A stretch of 64,000 bases of DNA from Pycnococcus provasolii (taxonomy: Eukaryota > Chlorophyta > Pseudoscourfieldiophyceae > Pseudoscourfieldiales): assembly GCA_049487715.1 (NCBI GenBank), contig CP150552.1, positions 868,001-932,000 on the forward strand, in the 5' to 3' direction. Both the position numbers and the translations under genes were made by a program. Of this stretch, positions 38,419 through 49,100 are shown piece by piece. How positions within the stretch are numbered: position 1 is the stretch's first letter; every line of letters begins with the position of its first letter. The notes beneath the pieces were generated by a model, which saw nothing but the letters and a program-made list of their open reading frames with translations, was not told where the DNA came from and ran no database searches.

Positions 38419-39732
38419 ATGGGCGGCGCTGGCAAGCTCACCAGCCGTGGTGGCGCTTCTGCCTTCGCTCGGTCGCTCGGCTCGCTCACCACGTCGTCGC
38501 CGTGGGGGTCAGCAGCTGCCGCTGAAGGATTAGGTGGGGGTGCTTCGTCCGGTCTTGGTCTTGGCCTTGGTCTTGGTGGCTCTGGCTCCCCCTTGGACGA
38601 TGATGGGGGGGATGACCTTGGCGACGACCTTGACCTTGGTGACGACGGCCTTGATGCGCGTCTTATAGATGCGCGCGACGGAAAGCTTGGTGCGACACTT
38701 GGAGCAGATCTAGGAAACTTAGGTCGGCGTAAGTTTGGTGCGGAGACGGAGTTAGGAGATGAATATAGGACAGTGAAGACGACACGCAGAAGAGCGTTTG
38801 ACTTTGTGGATGATGATGATGAGGACGACGACGACAACGACGATGATGATGTTGACGACGACGAAGGAGAAGAAGAAGAAGAAGAAGAACCTCGCTACCA
38901 GGAACGAACTATGGCGCCGGTTGACGATGCAGACGCGGCGTGGGTGAACGACACAGAAAATAGGCTAGCTGCAGAAGAGCGTGCGGCTAGTGCCCGCATG
39001 CAAGAGCACGCGCGTCAGCTGCAGGAACGTGGGCAGCTAGTGCGCGTGCTGATGAAACGCTACCGCACCTTGCTCGGAGGGCGGGTTCTCTTGCAACCAG
39101 CGCTGGTGGCGGCGCAGAAGCTCAGTGGCATAAAGGCACGGCGGAAGATGAGTGATAAGGAACTCGCCAACTGCGCGGCAGATGCTTTCGTCGCCACCGC
39201 CGCAGCCACGTCCGCCTTTGGCGCGGCTGCTGCATCTGCCGCAGGTCATGTCAAAGAGGCTGATGCTCTAATAGCGGCGGAGGCTGAGCGTCCGGCAAAG
39301 CTTTGGCGCGCGCTCTCGCGAGCGACGGATGCTGTCGTTGCCCACTGCTCACGCATGCTGTCCATTTGCTCTGCATCTGGCGCTCCGATGCTTGACGATG
39401 CGAGGCGATCCGATGACGACTTGACTTCTGCATCTTACTCCGATAGCGCGCTGTATGCTTACCAGCTCGACACGCTGGCGCAGCTTGGTGCCGCGGCGGG
39501 CGACGACGACCTAGGCACCCTACTAGCTAAGAAAGGTGCTAAGCTGGCGCGCGCGAAGAAGCGGCGTACGGACGCACGCGGAGATGAGGTTCCTCGCACG
39601 TCAAAAGGGAAGCGTTTGCGCTACCACACGATGGATAAGCTCGTAGGTTTCGCCGCTGCGACGGGCGAGCCTCCGTCTGCGGAGCTCGGGCATGCGTTGC
39701 TAACCGCGCTGCGGGCGCGATCCACTGCGTGA
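38419..39732 (+). CDS. AATF/BFR2-type ribosome biogenesis protein
   Basis: 437 residues; the ATG at 38419 follows three codons that begin with TTG. The N-terminal 160 residues are Gly/Leu/Asp-rich and very acidic (EDDDDNDDDDVDDDEGEEEE). A helical domain follows from about 170 (NRLAAEERAASARMQEHARQ; LMKRYRTLLGGRVLLQPAL), matching the AATF helical region. The C-terminus carries RTSKGKRLRYHTMDKLVGFA (about 395-414), the TRAUB signature. BFR2/AATF acts in the small-subunit processome during 18S rRNA maturation. Symbol left blank because kingdom-wide naming varies. Confidence 0.82.
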   Translation: MGGAGKLTSRGGASAFARSLGSLTTSSPWGSAAAAEGLGGGASSGLGLGLGLGGSGSPLDDDGGDDLGDDLDLGDDGLDARLIDARDGKLGATLGADLGNLGRRKFGAETELGDEYRTVKTTRRRAFDFVDDDDEDDDDNDDDDVDDDEGEEEEEEEPRYQERTMAPVDDADAAWVNDTENRLAAEERAASARMQEHARQLQERGQLVRVLMKRYRTLLGGRVLLQPALVAAQKLSGIKARRKMSDKELANCAADAFVATAAATSAFGAAAASAAGHVKEADALIAAEAERPAKLWRALSRATDAVVAHCSRMLSICSASGAPMLDDARRSDDDLTSASYSDSALYAYQLDTLAQLGAAAGDDDLGTLLAKKGAKLARAKKRRTDARGDEVPRTSKGKRLRYHTMDKLVGFAAATGEPPSAELGHALLTALRARSTA

Positions 39733-40629
39733 CGGCGACATTATGTACTTATATGTGTACTTATATGTGTAACGTTGCTCGTTTCATCAAATGGAGTGTA
39801 CAGTTTACACTACGATAACACATGTCTTGCAAGTTGCCGCCACAAGTTGGTGCGAGCAAGATTGCGGCCGGCAAACCCCCATACCCTGAAGGTACCACTA
39901 AGCTTTAAAACCAAGGCGCTGGATCACCTTGCAACCCTGGCATCCCGCCGTGGCGCTGTCAGTCTGTGGACCAGCCAGCCAGCCTCACACACTCTGTCAT
40001 AACGAAGCCCATCCGGTTTTCACGCGATCACACGCAAACTTCCACCATCCCAACCGAGCGCCGTTCGAAAGCCAAGCGCCTTTCCTCTTCACCTCTTCCC
40101 CGTCTTCCCCTTCCCCTCAAACGAAACAGGCGGGTGGGCTGCCCCTGACCCCTCGCGCCATCACCTCACGCCATCCAGCTTGCTTGCATTTTGCTGTTTT
40201 CCATCGGAAACCACTTGCTTGTCACTGGTGTGTCGTGTTAAACGTTAATTAACGGCGTTTACTGTTCACTGTTTCTTACGTTTTCTGTTTCTTACCTTAC
40301 TTTCAAGGCTCCCTGGCTGGCACCTGTGAGTGAGTCTGTCTGTTCTATCGGTCATAATATCTGGCTTACTAAGGCGCCTTGGGTGTACTTCCTCACAACA
40401 GTACTCACTCGCTCACTCACTTCTTCTTTCGTTTCTCGCGTTCTTACGTACAGTACGTGCACTTTCTCGGTGTCTCGGCGTTTCTTCGCCTGAAGGAAAG
40501 ACACGTGTTCACCGAAGATTTCACGGAAAGAAATTACCATCACCCGTCGCGCCATCACCCGTGGCCTGACTCACTACGCGCAGGCTTGTCTCCGCTTGCG
40601 ACTTCTCGACGACTTCAGACGTGGCGACC
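39733..40629. other. 897-base intergenic region before the Pro-rich protein gene
   Basis: No gene supported. A TGTACTTATA direct repeat lies just after the AATF stop (39742-39771). The rest is unremarkable, with C/T-rich blocks at 40070-40120 and 40400-40440 that may include a 5' UTR. A five-prime intron cannot be excluded. Confidence 0.5.
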
Positions 40630-43600
40630 ATGAAACGCAAACAACGCTCTCGTCTCTCCTCGTGCTGCGCGGCCGCCACGCTCGTCCTCGCGCTTGCTCT
40701 ATGCGCGTTCAACGCGATCACGGTGCGCGCTCAGCAACCACCTCCGCCGTTGAACCCTTCTCCACCGCCGCCTGATCCGTGCTACGACGTGAACACGGCC
40801 AACTGCTCGCCACCACCGCCACCGCCACCGCCGTCACCGCCACCGCCGCCTAGTCCACCGCCGCCACCGCCGTCACCGCCACCGCCGCCTAGTCCACCGC
40901 CGCCACCGCCGTCACCGCCACCGCCGCCTAGTCCACCTCCTCCACCGCCGCCACCGCCGTCACCGCCGCCACCACCTCCTCCACCGCCGTCACCACCACC
41001 GCCGCCTAATCCACCTCCTCCACCGCCGCCACCTTCGCCGCCACCTCCACCACCTCCTCCACCGCCGCCACCTTCGCCGCCACCTCCACCACCTCCACCA
41101 CCTCCACCACCTTCTCCACCCCCTCCTCCTCCGCCACCTCCGCCACCTTATCCGTCACCTCCACCACCTTCTCCGCCCCCTCCTCCTCCGCCACCTTCTC
41201 CACCGCCGCCACCTCCGCCGCCACCTCCACCACCGCCTCCGCCGCCGTCGCCACCTCCGCCGCCACCACCACCTCCACCACCTTCTCCCCCTCCCCCTCC
41301 TCCTTCACCGCCTCCTCCTCCGCCGTCACCGCCGCCACCGCCTTCTCCACCCCCTCCTCCCCCTCCTCCGCCATCACCGCCTCCTCCACCCAGCCCACCG
41401 CCATCACCGCCTCCTCCACCCAGCCCACCGCCTCCACCCTTTCCGCCGCCAGCACCGAGACCTCCATTTCCTCCAATTCCACCTCCTCCGCCATCACCGC
41501 CACCTCCGCCGTCCCCACCGCCTCCACCATCGCCGCCTCCGCCGCCGTGCTATTTCGTGTACTTGGAAGATGGGACGTTGGACTCTGCCAACAAGTGCTC
41601 TCCTCCACCACCTCAGCCTCCTGCCTACCCTTCCCCACCACCACCTTCCCCACCTCCACCTCCTTCGCCTAGGCCTCCTCCACCGCCCACGCCACCAGGG
41701 ATCTTGAGTTGGCCTCCCACACCCGCATCACCGCCGCCGACACCGCCGCTGATCCCTGCCACGCCACCAGCCTCGCCACCACCGCCGTCGCCGCCTCCGC
41801 TTGGGGGTACAGGTGCGCCGATGTACTGGGCAAGTCCGACCGTCTGGAGTGAGCCTCCTTCGCCGCCGGCTGGGTACCCGAACCCGCGAAAACATCTAAA
41901 GACGGTTTCCGATAGCAGCCTCGGCGACATCATGTACACTTCCCTGGCCCTTGGCTTGGGTGTGGTCATGACGGATCTCGCGTCTGCGCTGAGCAAGGAT
42001 GAGTTTGCCGACCCGAGCGTGGTGGGTGACGTGTCGCCGCCTGGAGTTGCGCCGCTGTGCACTTGGGATACAAAACGCGACTGGCGATACTCCAATCTCA
42101 ACGACGACGACGACTCGGGTCTCGCTTACCAGGACGTTGAGATTGTGTACGAGTTCGAGCAGACGCGTGACATTGGGCTCGTGGAGGTGGGCCAGTCACA
42201 GGACCCGGAGAAATACGAGATGGGATTCCGGTACGACTACATTCGCATTGAGTGGTGGGATGGCGCGTCGTACAGGCCCATCGGATCACCCGTGAATCAC
42301 ACAGGGTCGAATCGAGCGTGCACGAAAGACACCTTCCAGGCGTCAATGGACCTTCCAGTGATCACGAACTTCATCAAGCTTGTGCTGGTACGTTACCCGG
42401 ACAGCATACCCACGTCTCCGGCGATGCGACGCCAGGCACCTGGCCGTGTTGCCAACATCGGGTTCTCCCAGCTCAAGATCATCTACTTCGTCAGGCCACC
42501 GCCGCCGCGCAAGTTCCCGCCACCGTTACCTCCACCGCCAACTCCACCGCCGAACCCGTGCATTGCAGACAACAGCTGCTCGCCCCCGCCGCCTTCTCCC
42601 CCTCCTCCCCCTCCGCCACCGAGCCCGCCGCCGCTCCTGCCGCCGAGCCCGCCGCCGCCGAGCCCGCCGCCGCCGAGCCCGCCACCGCTCCCGCCGTTCC
42701 CGCCGAATCCGCCCCCGCCATCACCACCTCCTCCTCGACCGCCTCCGCCGCCACCGAGTCCACCACCACCACCACCCAGCCCGCCTCCGAGCCCGCCTCC
42801 TCCGCGCATCCCGAATATCGCGGTGTCAGAGACTACATATGCTGCGCAAATCGCATCGTACTTTATCATTGCAATGTACGGTGGGGCGGCGGCGCTCTTC
42901 GGGTTCGGGTCGTACAACGCTTACCCACACTACGATGCCGGCTTGTACTCCGCCAACGCTGCGTTTGCGCGCATGGTTGTGGATCTTCAGATCGTGGGAA
43001 GCGCACTGTGGCTTTTCCGCGGGTATACAGAAAAGGGAATACACCCCGTGGTTGTGGATGTTTACCAGAGCATGGGCACGCTGAATCTTCACGCCGCGCA
43101 GCCGTGGAATGGAGCAAGGTACAAGGAGTTTGACACGGGCATGCTGCTGGATCGCACCGTTTGGTGGGTGACATTAGCAATGTTGTTCGCATGCTCTATC
43201 GACACGGTCATGTACCTCTGTCGCAGAGCCCTGACGCATCGGCTCATGAGGGCATCGGAGGGCACTACGAAAGAGAAGTTGGCGGTGACTACCCTCTTCA
43301 AAGTCGTCTTCCCGCGCGTGCAGGCGCTGGCGCTTCGATTCTTGATGGTTCCGTGCATGTTGTGCGCAACCGCTTATCTCGGCGAGACATTCATTGGGCG
43401 GGAGTCGGATCACCTGCCTTCGGAGAACACGGTTGGCGTTCCGCAGGCACTCTTTGCGTACAGCTTCGTGGGTATCCTTCTCATTATCCAGCTGTACGTC
43501 GCGCTGACAATGAAGACGAAGGCTGAATTTGTGCCGCCCGCACCGGAAGTGCACGTGGAGGAGAGCGATACAGCCTTCAGGCTTTTCATTCGCACTGTGC

Positions 43601-44517
43601 TAACTCCGCCGCAGATTGTGTTGCATAGGATTGGCGAACACCTTGGACTCCGCGACATGGGTCACTGGCAGTCAAAACCGTTCATATTTCTGGTTGAGCG
43701 TTTCGGCGCCTTCATACAGCCTGTTAGGAACGGATCAGGAAGTCTGTTCTTCGCCCTGACTGAGAGAACGCCCGCGTACATAGATTTCGTGCGAACGGTC
43801 ATACGTGGACTTGCCGTAATGTCATGTGCAACTGCGGGTGCAGCGGGCAGAGGCCGCTCGTCTTCAGCGTCTCTTGCAGCATTCCTTCTAGGCATCGATG
43901 CCATTGTTGTGTTTGTTGTGCGACCCTATTCGGCGCTTTTGACAAACATGCTTAATGTCTGGGTATCTTTCTGCCTCGCGAACGGCTATTGGGGACTCGT
44001 TGCACACTTTGGCAAATCAAGCGGAGACGACACGCCGGTGGGATGTAGTTGGCACACGATGGCGGTCGTGTCGAGCATCCTCAGCGAAGGTGCCATCATC
44101 GTGCCGTTTCTGCTCAAGCCTCGACCTCGCGATGCCGTGAAACAGCTTGTCGATGCGCAGAAGAAACTCACAATGAGTGCAACCAAGTACAACTTCAGTG
44201 AAAAGGAAGCAGTTGAAACTAATGGGGCTCAAACAAATGGGTACGAGGAGAGTGGGAAAGACGACCCATTATCGCCGACGAAACGCGTACTACAGTTCGA
44301 GTCGCCTGCTTCTGACAAGACAGCTTCGCCGGATAGGGAATTGGCGCCGGGGATCCGGCTTATGTCTATGACTCAAGAAGATGACGATCGCATCGTAGTG
44401 CGCGTAACGTTGGAAGATTCGGACGAGGAGGAGGACGACGAGTACGATGAGGACGACGACGAGGCGGGCAGTTCGCCAAGAAGCTCGCCAAGAAGCGTCA
44501 GTCCGAAAAAAGAGTAA
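40630..44517 (+). CDS. giant Ser-Pro-rich wall glycoprotein fused to a polytopic membrane domain
   Basis: 1295 residues from the ATG at 40630. A signal peptide (1-35) ends near ITVRAQQ. Pro-rich block 1 (about 38-308) is almost pure SPPPP/PPPP, the hydroxyproline-rich pattern of pherophorins. A Cys-bounded break (CYFVYLEDGTLDSANKC) leads to block 2 (to about 415). A globular domain at about 417-620 (YEFEQTRDIGLVEVG; RYDYIRIEWWDG) looks like a beta-sandwich. Block 3 occupies about 620-727. From 734 to about 1165 there are about eight hydrophobic segments, such as IASYFIIAMYGGAAALFGF and LLGIDAIVVFVVRPYSALL. A cytosolic tail ends in an acidic EEEDDEYDEDDDEAG run. Not a standard pherophorin, which is fully secreted. 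It looks like a wall-to-membrane linker or channel-like sensor; this is inference. Confidence 0.85.
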   Translation: MKRKQRSRLSSCCAAATLVLALALCAFNAITVRAQQPPPPLNPSPPPPDPCYDVNTANCSPPPPPPPPSPPPPPSPPPPPPSPPPPPSPPPPPPSPPPPPSPPPPPPPPPSPPPPPPPPPSPPPPPNPPPPPPPPSPPPPPPPPPPPPSPPPPPPPPPPPPSPPPPPPPPPPPYPSPPPPSPPPPPPPPSPPPPPPPPPPPPPPPPSPPPPPPPPPPPSPPPPPPSPPPPPPSPPPPPSPPPPPPPPPSPPPPPSPPPSPPPPPSPPPPPFPPPAPRPPFPPIPPPPPSPPPPPSPPPPPSPPPPPCYFVYLEDGTLDSANKCSPPPPQPPAYPSPPPPSPPPPPSPRPPPPPTPPGILSWPPTPASPPPTPPLIPATPPASPPPPSPPPLGGTGAPMYWASPTVWSEPPSPPAGYPNPRKHLKTVSDSSLGDIMYTSLALGLGVVMTDLASALSKDEFADPSVVGDVSPPGVAPLCTWDTKRDWRYSNLNDDDDSGLAYQDVEIVYEFEQTRDIGLVEVGQSQDPEKYEMGFRYDYIRIEWWDGASYRPIGSPVNHTGSNRACTKDTFQASMDLPVITNFIKLVLVRYPDSIPTSPAMRRQAPGRVANIGFSQLKIIYFVRPPPPRKFPPPLPPPPTPPPNPCIADNSCSPPPPSPPPPPPPPSPPPLLPPSPPPPSPPPPSPPPLPPFPPNPPPPSPPPPRPPPPPPSPPPPPPSPPPSPPPPRIPNIAVSETTYAAQIASYFIIAMYGGAAALFGFGSYNAYPHYDAGLYSANAAFARMVVDLQIVGSALWLFRGYTEKGIHPVVVDVYQSMGTLNLHAAQPWNGARYKEFDTGMLLDRTVWWVTLAMLFACSIDTVMYLCRRALTHRLMRASEGTTKEKLAVTTLFKVVFPRVQALALRFLMVPCMLCATAYLGETFIGRESDHLPSENTVGVPQALFAYSFVGILLIIQLYVALTMKTKAEFVPPAPEVHVEESDTAFRLFIRTVLTPPQIVLHRIGEHLGLRDMGHWQSKPFIFLVERFGAFIQPVRNGSGSLFFALTERTPAYIDFVRTVIRGLAVMSCATAGAAGRGRSSSASLAAFLLGIDAIVVFVVRPYSALLTNMLNVWVSFCLANGYWGLVAHFGKSSGDDTPVGCSWHTMAVVSSILSEGAIIVPFLLKPRPRDAVKQLVDAQKKLTMSATKYNFSEKEAVETNGAQTNGYEESGKDDPLSPTKRVLQFESPASDKTASPDRELAPGIRLMSMTQEDDDRIVVRVTLEDSDEEEDDEYDEDDDEAGSSPRSSPRSVSPKKE

Positions 44518-44598
44518 GGGACTCGCCATTCCGTTCGTGAAAATATTTCGTATAAAACGTTAGTAACTGAAATTTCAAATAAGCGAAACAAATTAACC

Positions 44599-45624
44599 TT
44601 AGTAGCCCGTTCCCGCGACTGCGTGATGGTGCGTCATCTGCAGGCGCGCCACCTCCTGGCGCAAGGCGTTGTTGAGGCTATCGCGCTGTGCGCTATCACA
44701 GACAAGCTGGCCAACGCGCGCGCGCAGCTCGCCGTTTTGAGCGTTAAGCTGGGTTTTCCGGTCCCTCAAGTCCTGTATGTGCGGCGTCAGCGCACTCACC
44801 TGCTCCTGCAGTCGTTTCACGGTCGTCTCAAGGTCCGAAACGTACTGCAACTTGCGCATACGGCTGCGCTGCGCACTCTGCCTATTTGCAAGAATGCGCT
44901 TCGCCTTCTTCGGGTCAATTTCGTCTGGATCCTGTAAACCTTGGTGAGGGCTCACATTTCCGAGAGCGTCGATGTTGCCGTCGCTTGCGACGTGAGGAAG
45001 GCCGTTTGGCGCCGCGCCGAGGCTATCCTCTTGGTGAGGTGATGTTCCGTCGACGGCGAAGTTGCCATCCTCGGACGCAAGGGCGTCTGAGTTGATGAAC
45101 AGGTTGAAGAGGTCAACGTCGTGTTCGCCGTGCTCGTCTCCCATGGCGTTCGGGTCCCTTGGTTCCCCTGCTGCGTCCCAGTTCATCAGCTCAGGCGCGA
45201 AGCTGAAGACACTATCTGACACGCTTCTCCGGTGACCTCCTCGTCGAGGTCGGTCCGTCATACCCGTCAGTTCAGGAGGTTCGGGCGGCCCGTGTGCTGC
45301 AAGCGAAGGTGGCGGCGGAGGTGGTGGAGCCGCACCGTGCTGAGAGGGAGGGGGAGGAGGCGGCGGCGGTGGCTTCTGGCGGTGGTGGTGCGGCGGTGGC
45401 GGTGGCGACGTGGGTGGTGGCGACGGCGACGACGAAAATCGCAAAGGCGGCGAGTTTGGCATGGGGTGAGTTGATCCTGCCCCCGCGTTCGTCACACCGT
45501 ACGCTCCCGCCGGCGGCAGTGCTCCCGCCTCCGGCAGCGACCCCCACGTCGGCATGTCCGCGTCGAGCGACATGCCCGCTTCGGTCGAGAGGCCGCTGCC
45601 CGACGGCGAGTCGGCGGAGAACAT
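44599..45624 (-). CDS. bZIP transcription factor, plant group I (VIP1/RSG-like) type
   Basis: 341 residues from the ATG at 45624 (a GTG one codon earlier). The basic region at about 233-260 reads DPKKAKRILANRQSAQRSR then MRKLQYVSDLE. The N-x7-R spacing and the KLQYVSDLE entry are typical of group I plant bZIPs. Leucine heptads continue (VKRLQEQVSALTPHIQDL; LNAQNGELRARVGQL) to about 310. The N-terminal half is Pro/His/Gly-rich with poly-Pro, and residues near 130-140 read RRGGHRRSVSDSVFSF, a possible 14-3-3-type phosphosite (RRSVSD). Nuclear regulator; targets unknown. Convergent with the Pro-rich protein gene, 81 bases apart. Confidence 0.93.
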   Translation of the reverse strand: MFSADSPSGSGLSTEAGMSLDADMPTWGSLPEAGALPPAGAYGVTNAGAGSTHPMPNSPPLRFSSSPSPPPTSPPPPPHHHRQKPPPPPPPPPSQHGAAPPPPPPPSLAAHGPPEPPELTGMTDRPRRGGHRRSVSDSVFSFAPELMNWDAAGEPRDPNAMGDEHGEHDVDLFNLFINSDALASEDGNFAVDGTSPHQEDSLGAAPNGLPHVASDGNIDALGNVSPHQGLQDPDEIDPKKAKRILANRQSAQRSRMRKLQYVSDLETTVKRLQEQVSALTPHIQDLRDRKTQLNAQNGELRARVGQLVCDSAQRDSLNNALRQEVARLQMTHHHAVAGTGY

Positions 45625-46135
45625 CACCCAGGCGACGACGTCCAGTACGTACGTCCCTCCCTCAACTACCGCCGTGCCGACCTAACCTTAGGGGCCGGCT
45701 TCGTGAGCGTGGCCGGGGCCCCCCCGTTTATTATCGGATAGTGCAAGCCTGAAGGTGAAGTTGAAGCTGAAGTGGAAGTTGAAGTTGAATTGAAGGGCAT
45801 CTGGTCTGGGTGATTGCGAACCACCCACTCAATCTGTCAATAGTCTGACCTTATTCGAAAGGAAGGCATTTGCATTTGTCGCAATGTGCAGTGCAGTGCA
45901 GTGCAGTGCACACGCTCGCGCTCCCTCCAGGCTCCATGATCCACCGCGAATTCGCCATCAGGATGGGTTGCCGATCACGGATCACATCCCCCGTTCGTGC
46001 TCAAACTTCAAAGGAGCACGATCTTGAGGCATCTCAACTCCTCCTCCTCGGGGGGGACCTCGTTAGGGGTTTAGGGGTAGGGGTAGGGATATACTTTTGC
46101 TATCTGATTGACGAATCTTTTCAGTTGGAAAGTTA
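45625..46135. other. intergenic, upstream of bZIP gene, downstream of NCX gene
   Basis: 511 bases. A GTGCA tandem (five to six units) lies at about 45886-45910, a GAAGTTGAA-type repeat at about 45755-45795, and a GTTAGGGGTTTAGGGGTAGGGG telomere-like tract at 46063-46089. No gene supported. Confidence 0.55.
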
Positions 46136-49100
46136 CTAGCATTTTGACCATGACATGTCGCAGCTGCAGCCAAACGAGTCGTACGTCTTCGCGGACAGCA
46201 AGCCGTCGATGTGGTCGTACTCCTTCAGCGAACTAAGAAGAACGTAGAAAAACCACATAAAGCACAGGAAAATGCCTGAGCACCACTTTGAGACGGTCTC
46301 GCCGCCGAGCTCTCCACCAAAATATATGCGACGGACGTACAGAAGCGCAAGGCACGACAATGCCGCAACGGCGAACACGACGACGGAGAAGACGAGACCT
46401 GCGGCGGGAACGCAGTAGTGGCCACCAGCCTCGTTCGTGGCTAAGAAGTAAAGCGTTCCCATCATCCACGGGATACCAAGGCCAAGGAACACATTCACCG
46501 AGTTGGAGCCGGTGACGTTGCCGATCGCCGCGTCGGCATCATCTGCCTCGCAAGCCGCCTGCTTGCTTGCGAATGTGTCGGGCAAGCTCGTGCCAAGCGC
46601 GACGAATGTGATGGCCGTCACGGAGTCCTTCAGGCCAACAGCGCAGCCAAACAGGCTGGCAAACTCTTTCACAATCGCGGTGACCGCGCCAATCATCATC
46701 AGGCTTACCACGAATGTAGGCCATCCCCTTCCAATGCCCGTGGGTGGCACGAAAGCGAACAGCACTTTCCAGAAGATGGAGAGGAAGTGCATCATGTAGT
46801 CGCTGAATTCAAGCGGCTCCGCCTGACCGTCGTCGCCAATGGCGGCACCGAGCACCACCGCCTCTTTGAATTGGTCGATCCACTCCGCGCTTTTCGGCAG
46901 CGAGTAGCGCTCCGCCGCCGCAACGAGGCTCTCGTTTACGCGATCCGTCAGATTAGCTAGCTCCTCATCTTCCACGATCTTCACAATCGTGGTGCTGATG
47001 CGGCCGAGCGTGGCCATGCCCGTCGGCTTGCGCAGCAGCACATGGAAATTTCTCTCCTCTGACATGATCATCTCCTTTCGGAGTATGATTCGAACCACAA
47101 TATCCGCCTCCGTCTCACCAGCCTCGAACTTCAGTGTGCCCGACGCCGCCTCGTAGTCGATACCCGCACGTGCGCTGCCATCCGTGGTGAAGTAGTCCAC
47201 CGTGCACTCGCCCGCGTTACCCTGCACACGGTGCACCTTCAAGAATAGCTTGTTGTCCGTGTCCAGGACTTGCGTCAGTCGATCGTTGAACTCGAACATG
47301 CCAGGATCGTCGTCGTCGAGAATCTCCACATTTGCCATTGACAGCACGCCAAGTTCTGCCACCGCCATCTTCGCTGGTTTCTTATCCGACGGAAGAATAG
47401 TAGCGGTGACACCCACCGCCCCGCCGCCCTCGAGAGGAGATGCAGGCGATGCAGGCGATGATGGTGTTTTCGCATTTTCCTCCGTCCCCTCCTTCGCACC
47501 ATCAGGCGCATCTACCGACTTTCTGTCCTTGCTTTGAAGTGTCAGCTGGACGTGGAAGTGCATGTTCGGCTCTGGCGTATCATTGTCGATGATAGGAACC
47601 TTGATGGACTGGATGAGTTGCTTGCTTCCCTTGCGGAACAGAAGCTCGCCTTCCGTTTTCTCATATTTCTCTCCCGCCTTGGCCATTCCATCAATCGTTT
47701 CGTACGTCACGTGCACGTCCTCGAACGGAACGCATGAGCACGACACGGGCAGAAGAATTGCGCCACCCGACTCCACAACGACGAAGTCTTCCGTGGTGAA
47801 TTCGATCAAGGCTGTTTGGCGCTCAGATTCGTCGATTTCAACCTGCACCGAATCAGGTGACGTGGCTGATTCGGAGCCGTTCCACTTCGCGCTGAATTTC
47901 TTGTTGTCGCCACTTGTGATCGACATGGAGGCGGCGGACGACCTTCGTCGCGCCGCCGAGCCAGGTGATGTGATTGACTTGTTCGAGCCACCCTTACCCG
48001 AATCAGCCGCGGCAACTTGCTTGCCCACGATTTTGTCGATGTCGGCGGTGTGCGTGTCGTGGTGCATGTGATGCGTCTTGCCAGCCATGCGGCGGCGCAC
48101 GTTCATCTTGAAGAAGAGTGCCGACGGCGCAACCGCCTTAAGTCGCTTCTTCATCGAATCCCTGAAGTTGGACAGCGAGTTTAAGTGCCGCGCGATGAAC
48201 GAGGAGCTGTGCATGAGCTTCGACGCGTTCGCGCTGTCCTCGTCGCGCTTGAGCATGTTGATGATGCCGAGCACCTCGCCCTTGTTGACGCCTCTCATCT
48301 GCTGCGTTGGTCCGCCCTTGTCGTTTTTGTACACGCCCACGACGCGATTCAGCCCGGAATTCGAGCGTCCATTTTCTTCCGAGTCGAGATCGTCGCCTTC
48401 ATCGTCGTCGTCGTCGTCGTCGCCGTATTTGCCGAACAATCCGAACCACTTTTGGTCCTCGGCATACGAGTGCGCGACGAACGCTGGCATGAAGATGCAC
48501 GTCAGAATCGCCTCCGCGAGTGTCACCTCACCCGGCGTCCAAGCTGCGAGCACGATGACCAACCACACGTACGCCCACAGGCTCCAGGCGGCGGTAACGC
48601 AGAACACGCCAAATTCCGTGACGGACTTGGACTCGTTTGTCGGCAGACCGACGATGCAGACGGCTGTGATGACGAGCAGGTTGAAAGCGGCGGACCCGAC
48701 AATGGTCGACGGCCCGAGCTCACCTGGCATACTTCCCAGCGTTTGTCCCGTTTCGATCACGCTGAGTAAGATTTCAGGCGCAGACGAGCCGAGAGCCATC
48801 AGCGTAAGGTTTGCGACGGTTGGGTTCCAGACACGCACGTTGTACTCTTCGTCGCCTGAGTGCACGGTTTTCTCGCTTGCGGTGATAACCTCGACAGCGC
48901 TCATGAAGACGTCGCTGATGATTTGCACGCCGAGGAAGCAGTAGAAGAGCGCGCAAAGGTACACGAGCCCTTGCATCTCATACGACCACAGGTGCACGCC
49001 GGGTATGTTGACCCACGAGTCGCTGCACTCGAGTCTTTCTTCCGTGTCGTAGACGGCCAATTCGAAACCGCGCTTATACGTGAAGGTTCGGTTGTACTTT

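Noticed and set aside
40800-41570. Regular short repeats resembling a CRISPR or satellite array
   Set aside because: They are codons for SPPPPP repeats inside one long open frame; no spacers of constant length and no cas genes.
41006-41659. 217-codon minus-strand frame rich in Val/Glu/Ala
   Set aside because: Complement of the poly-Pro coding block.
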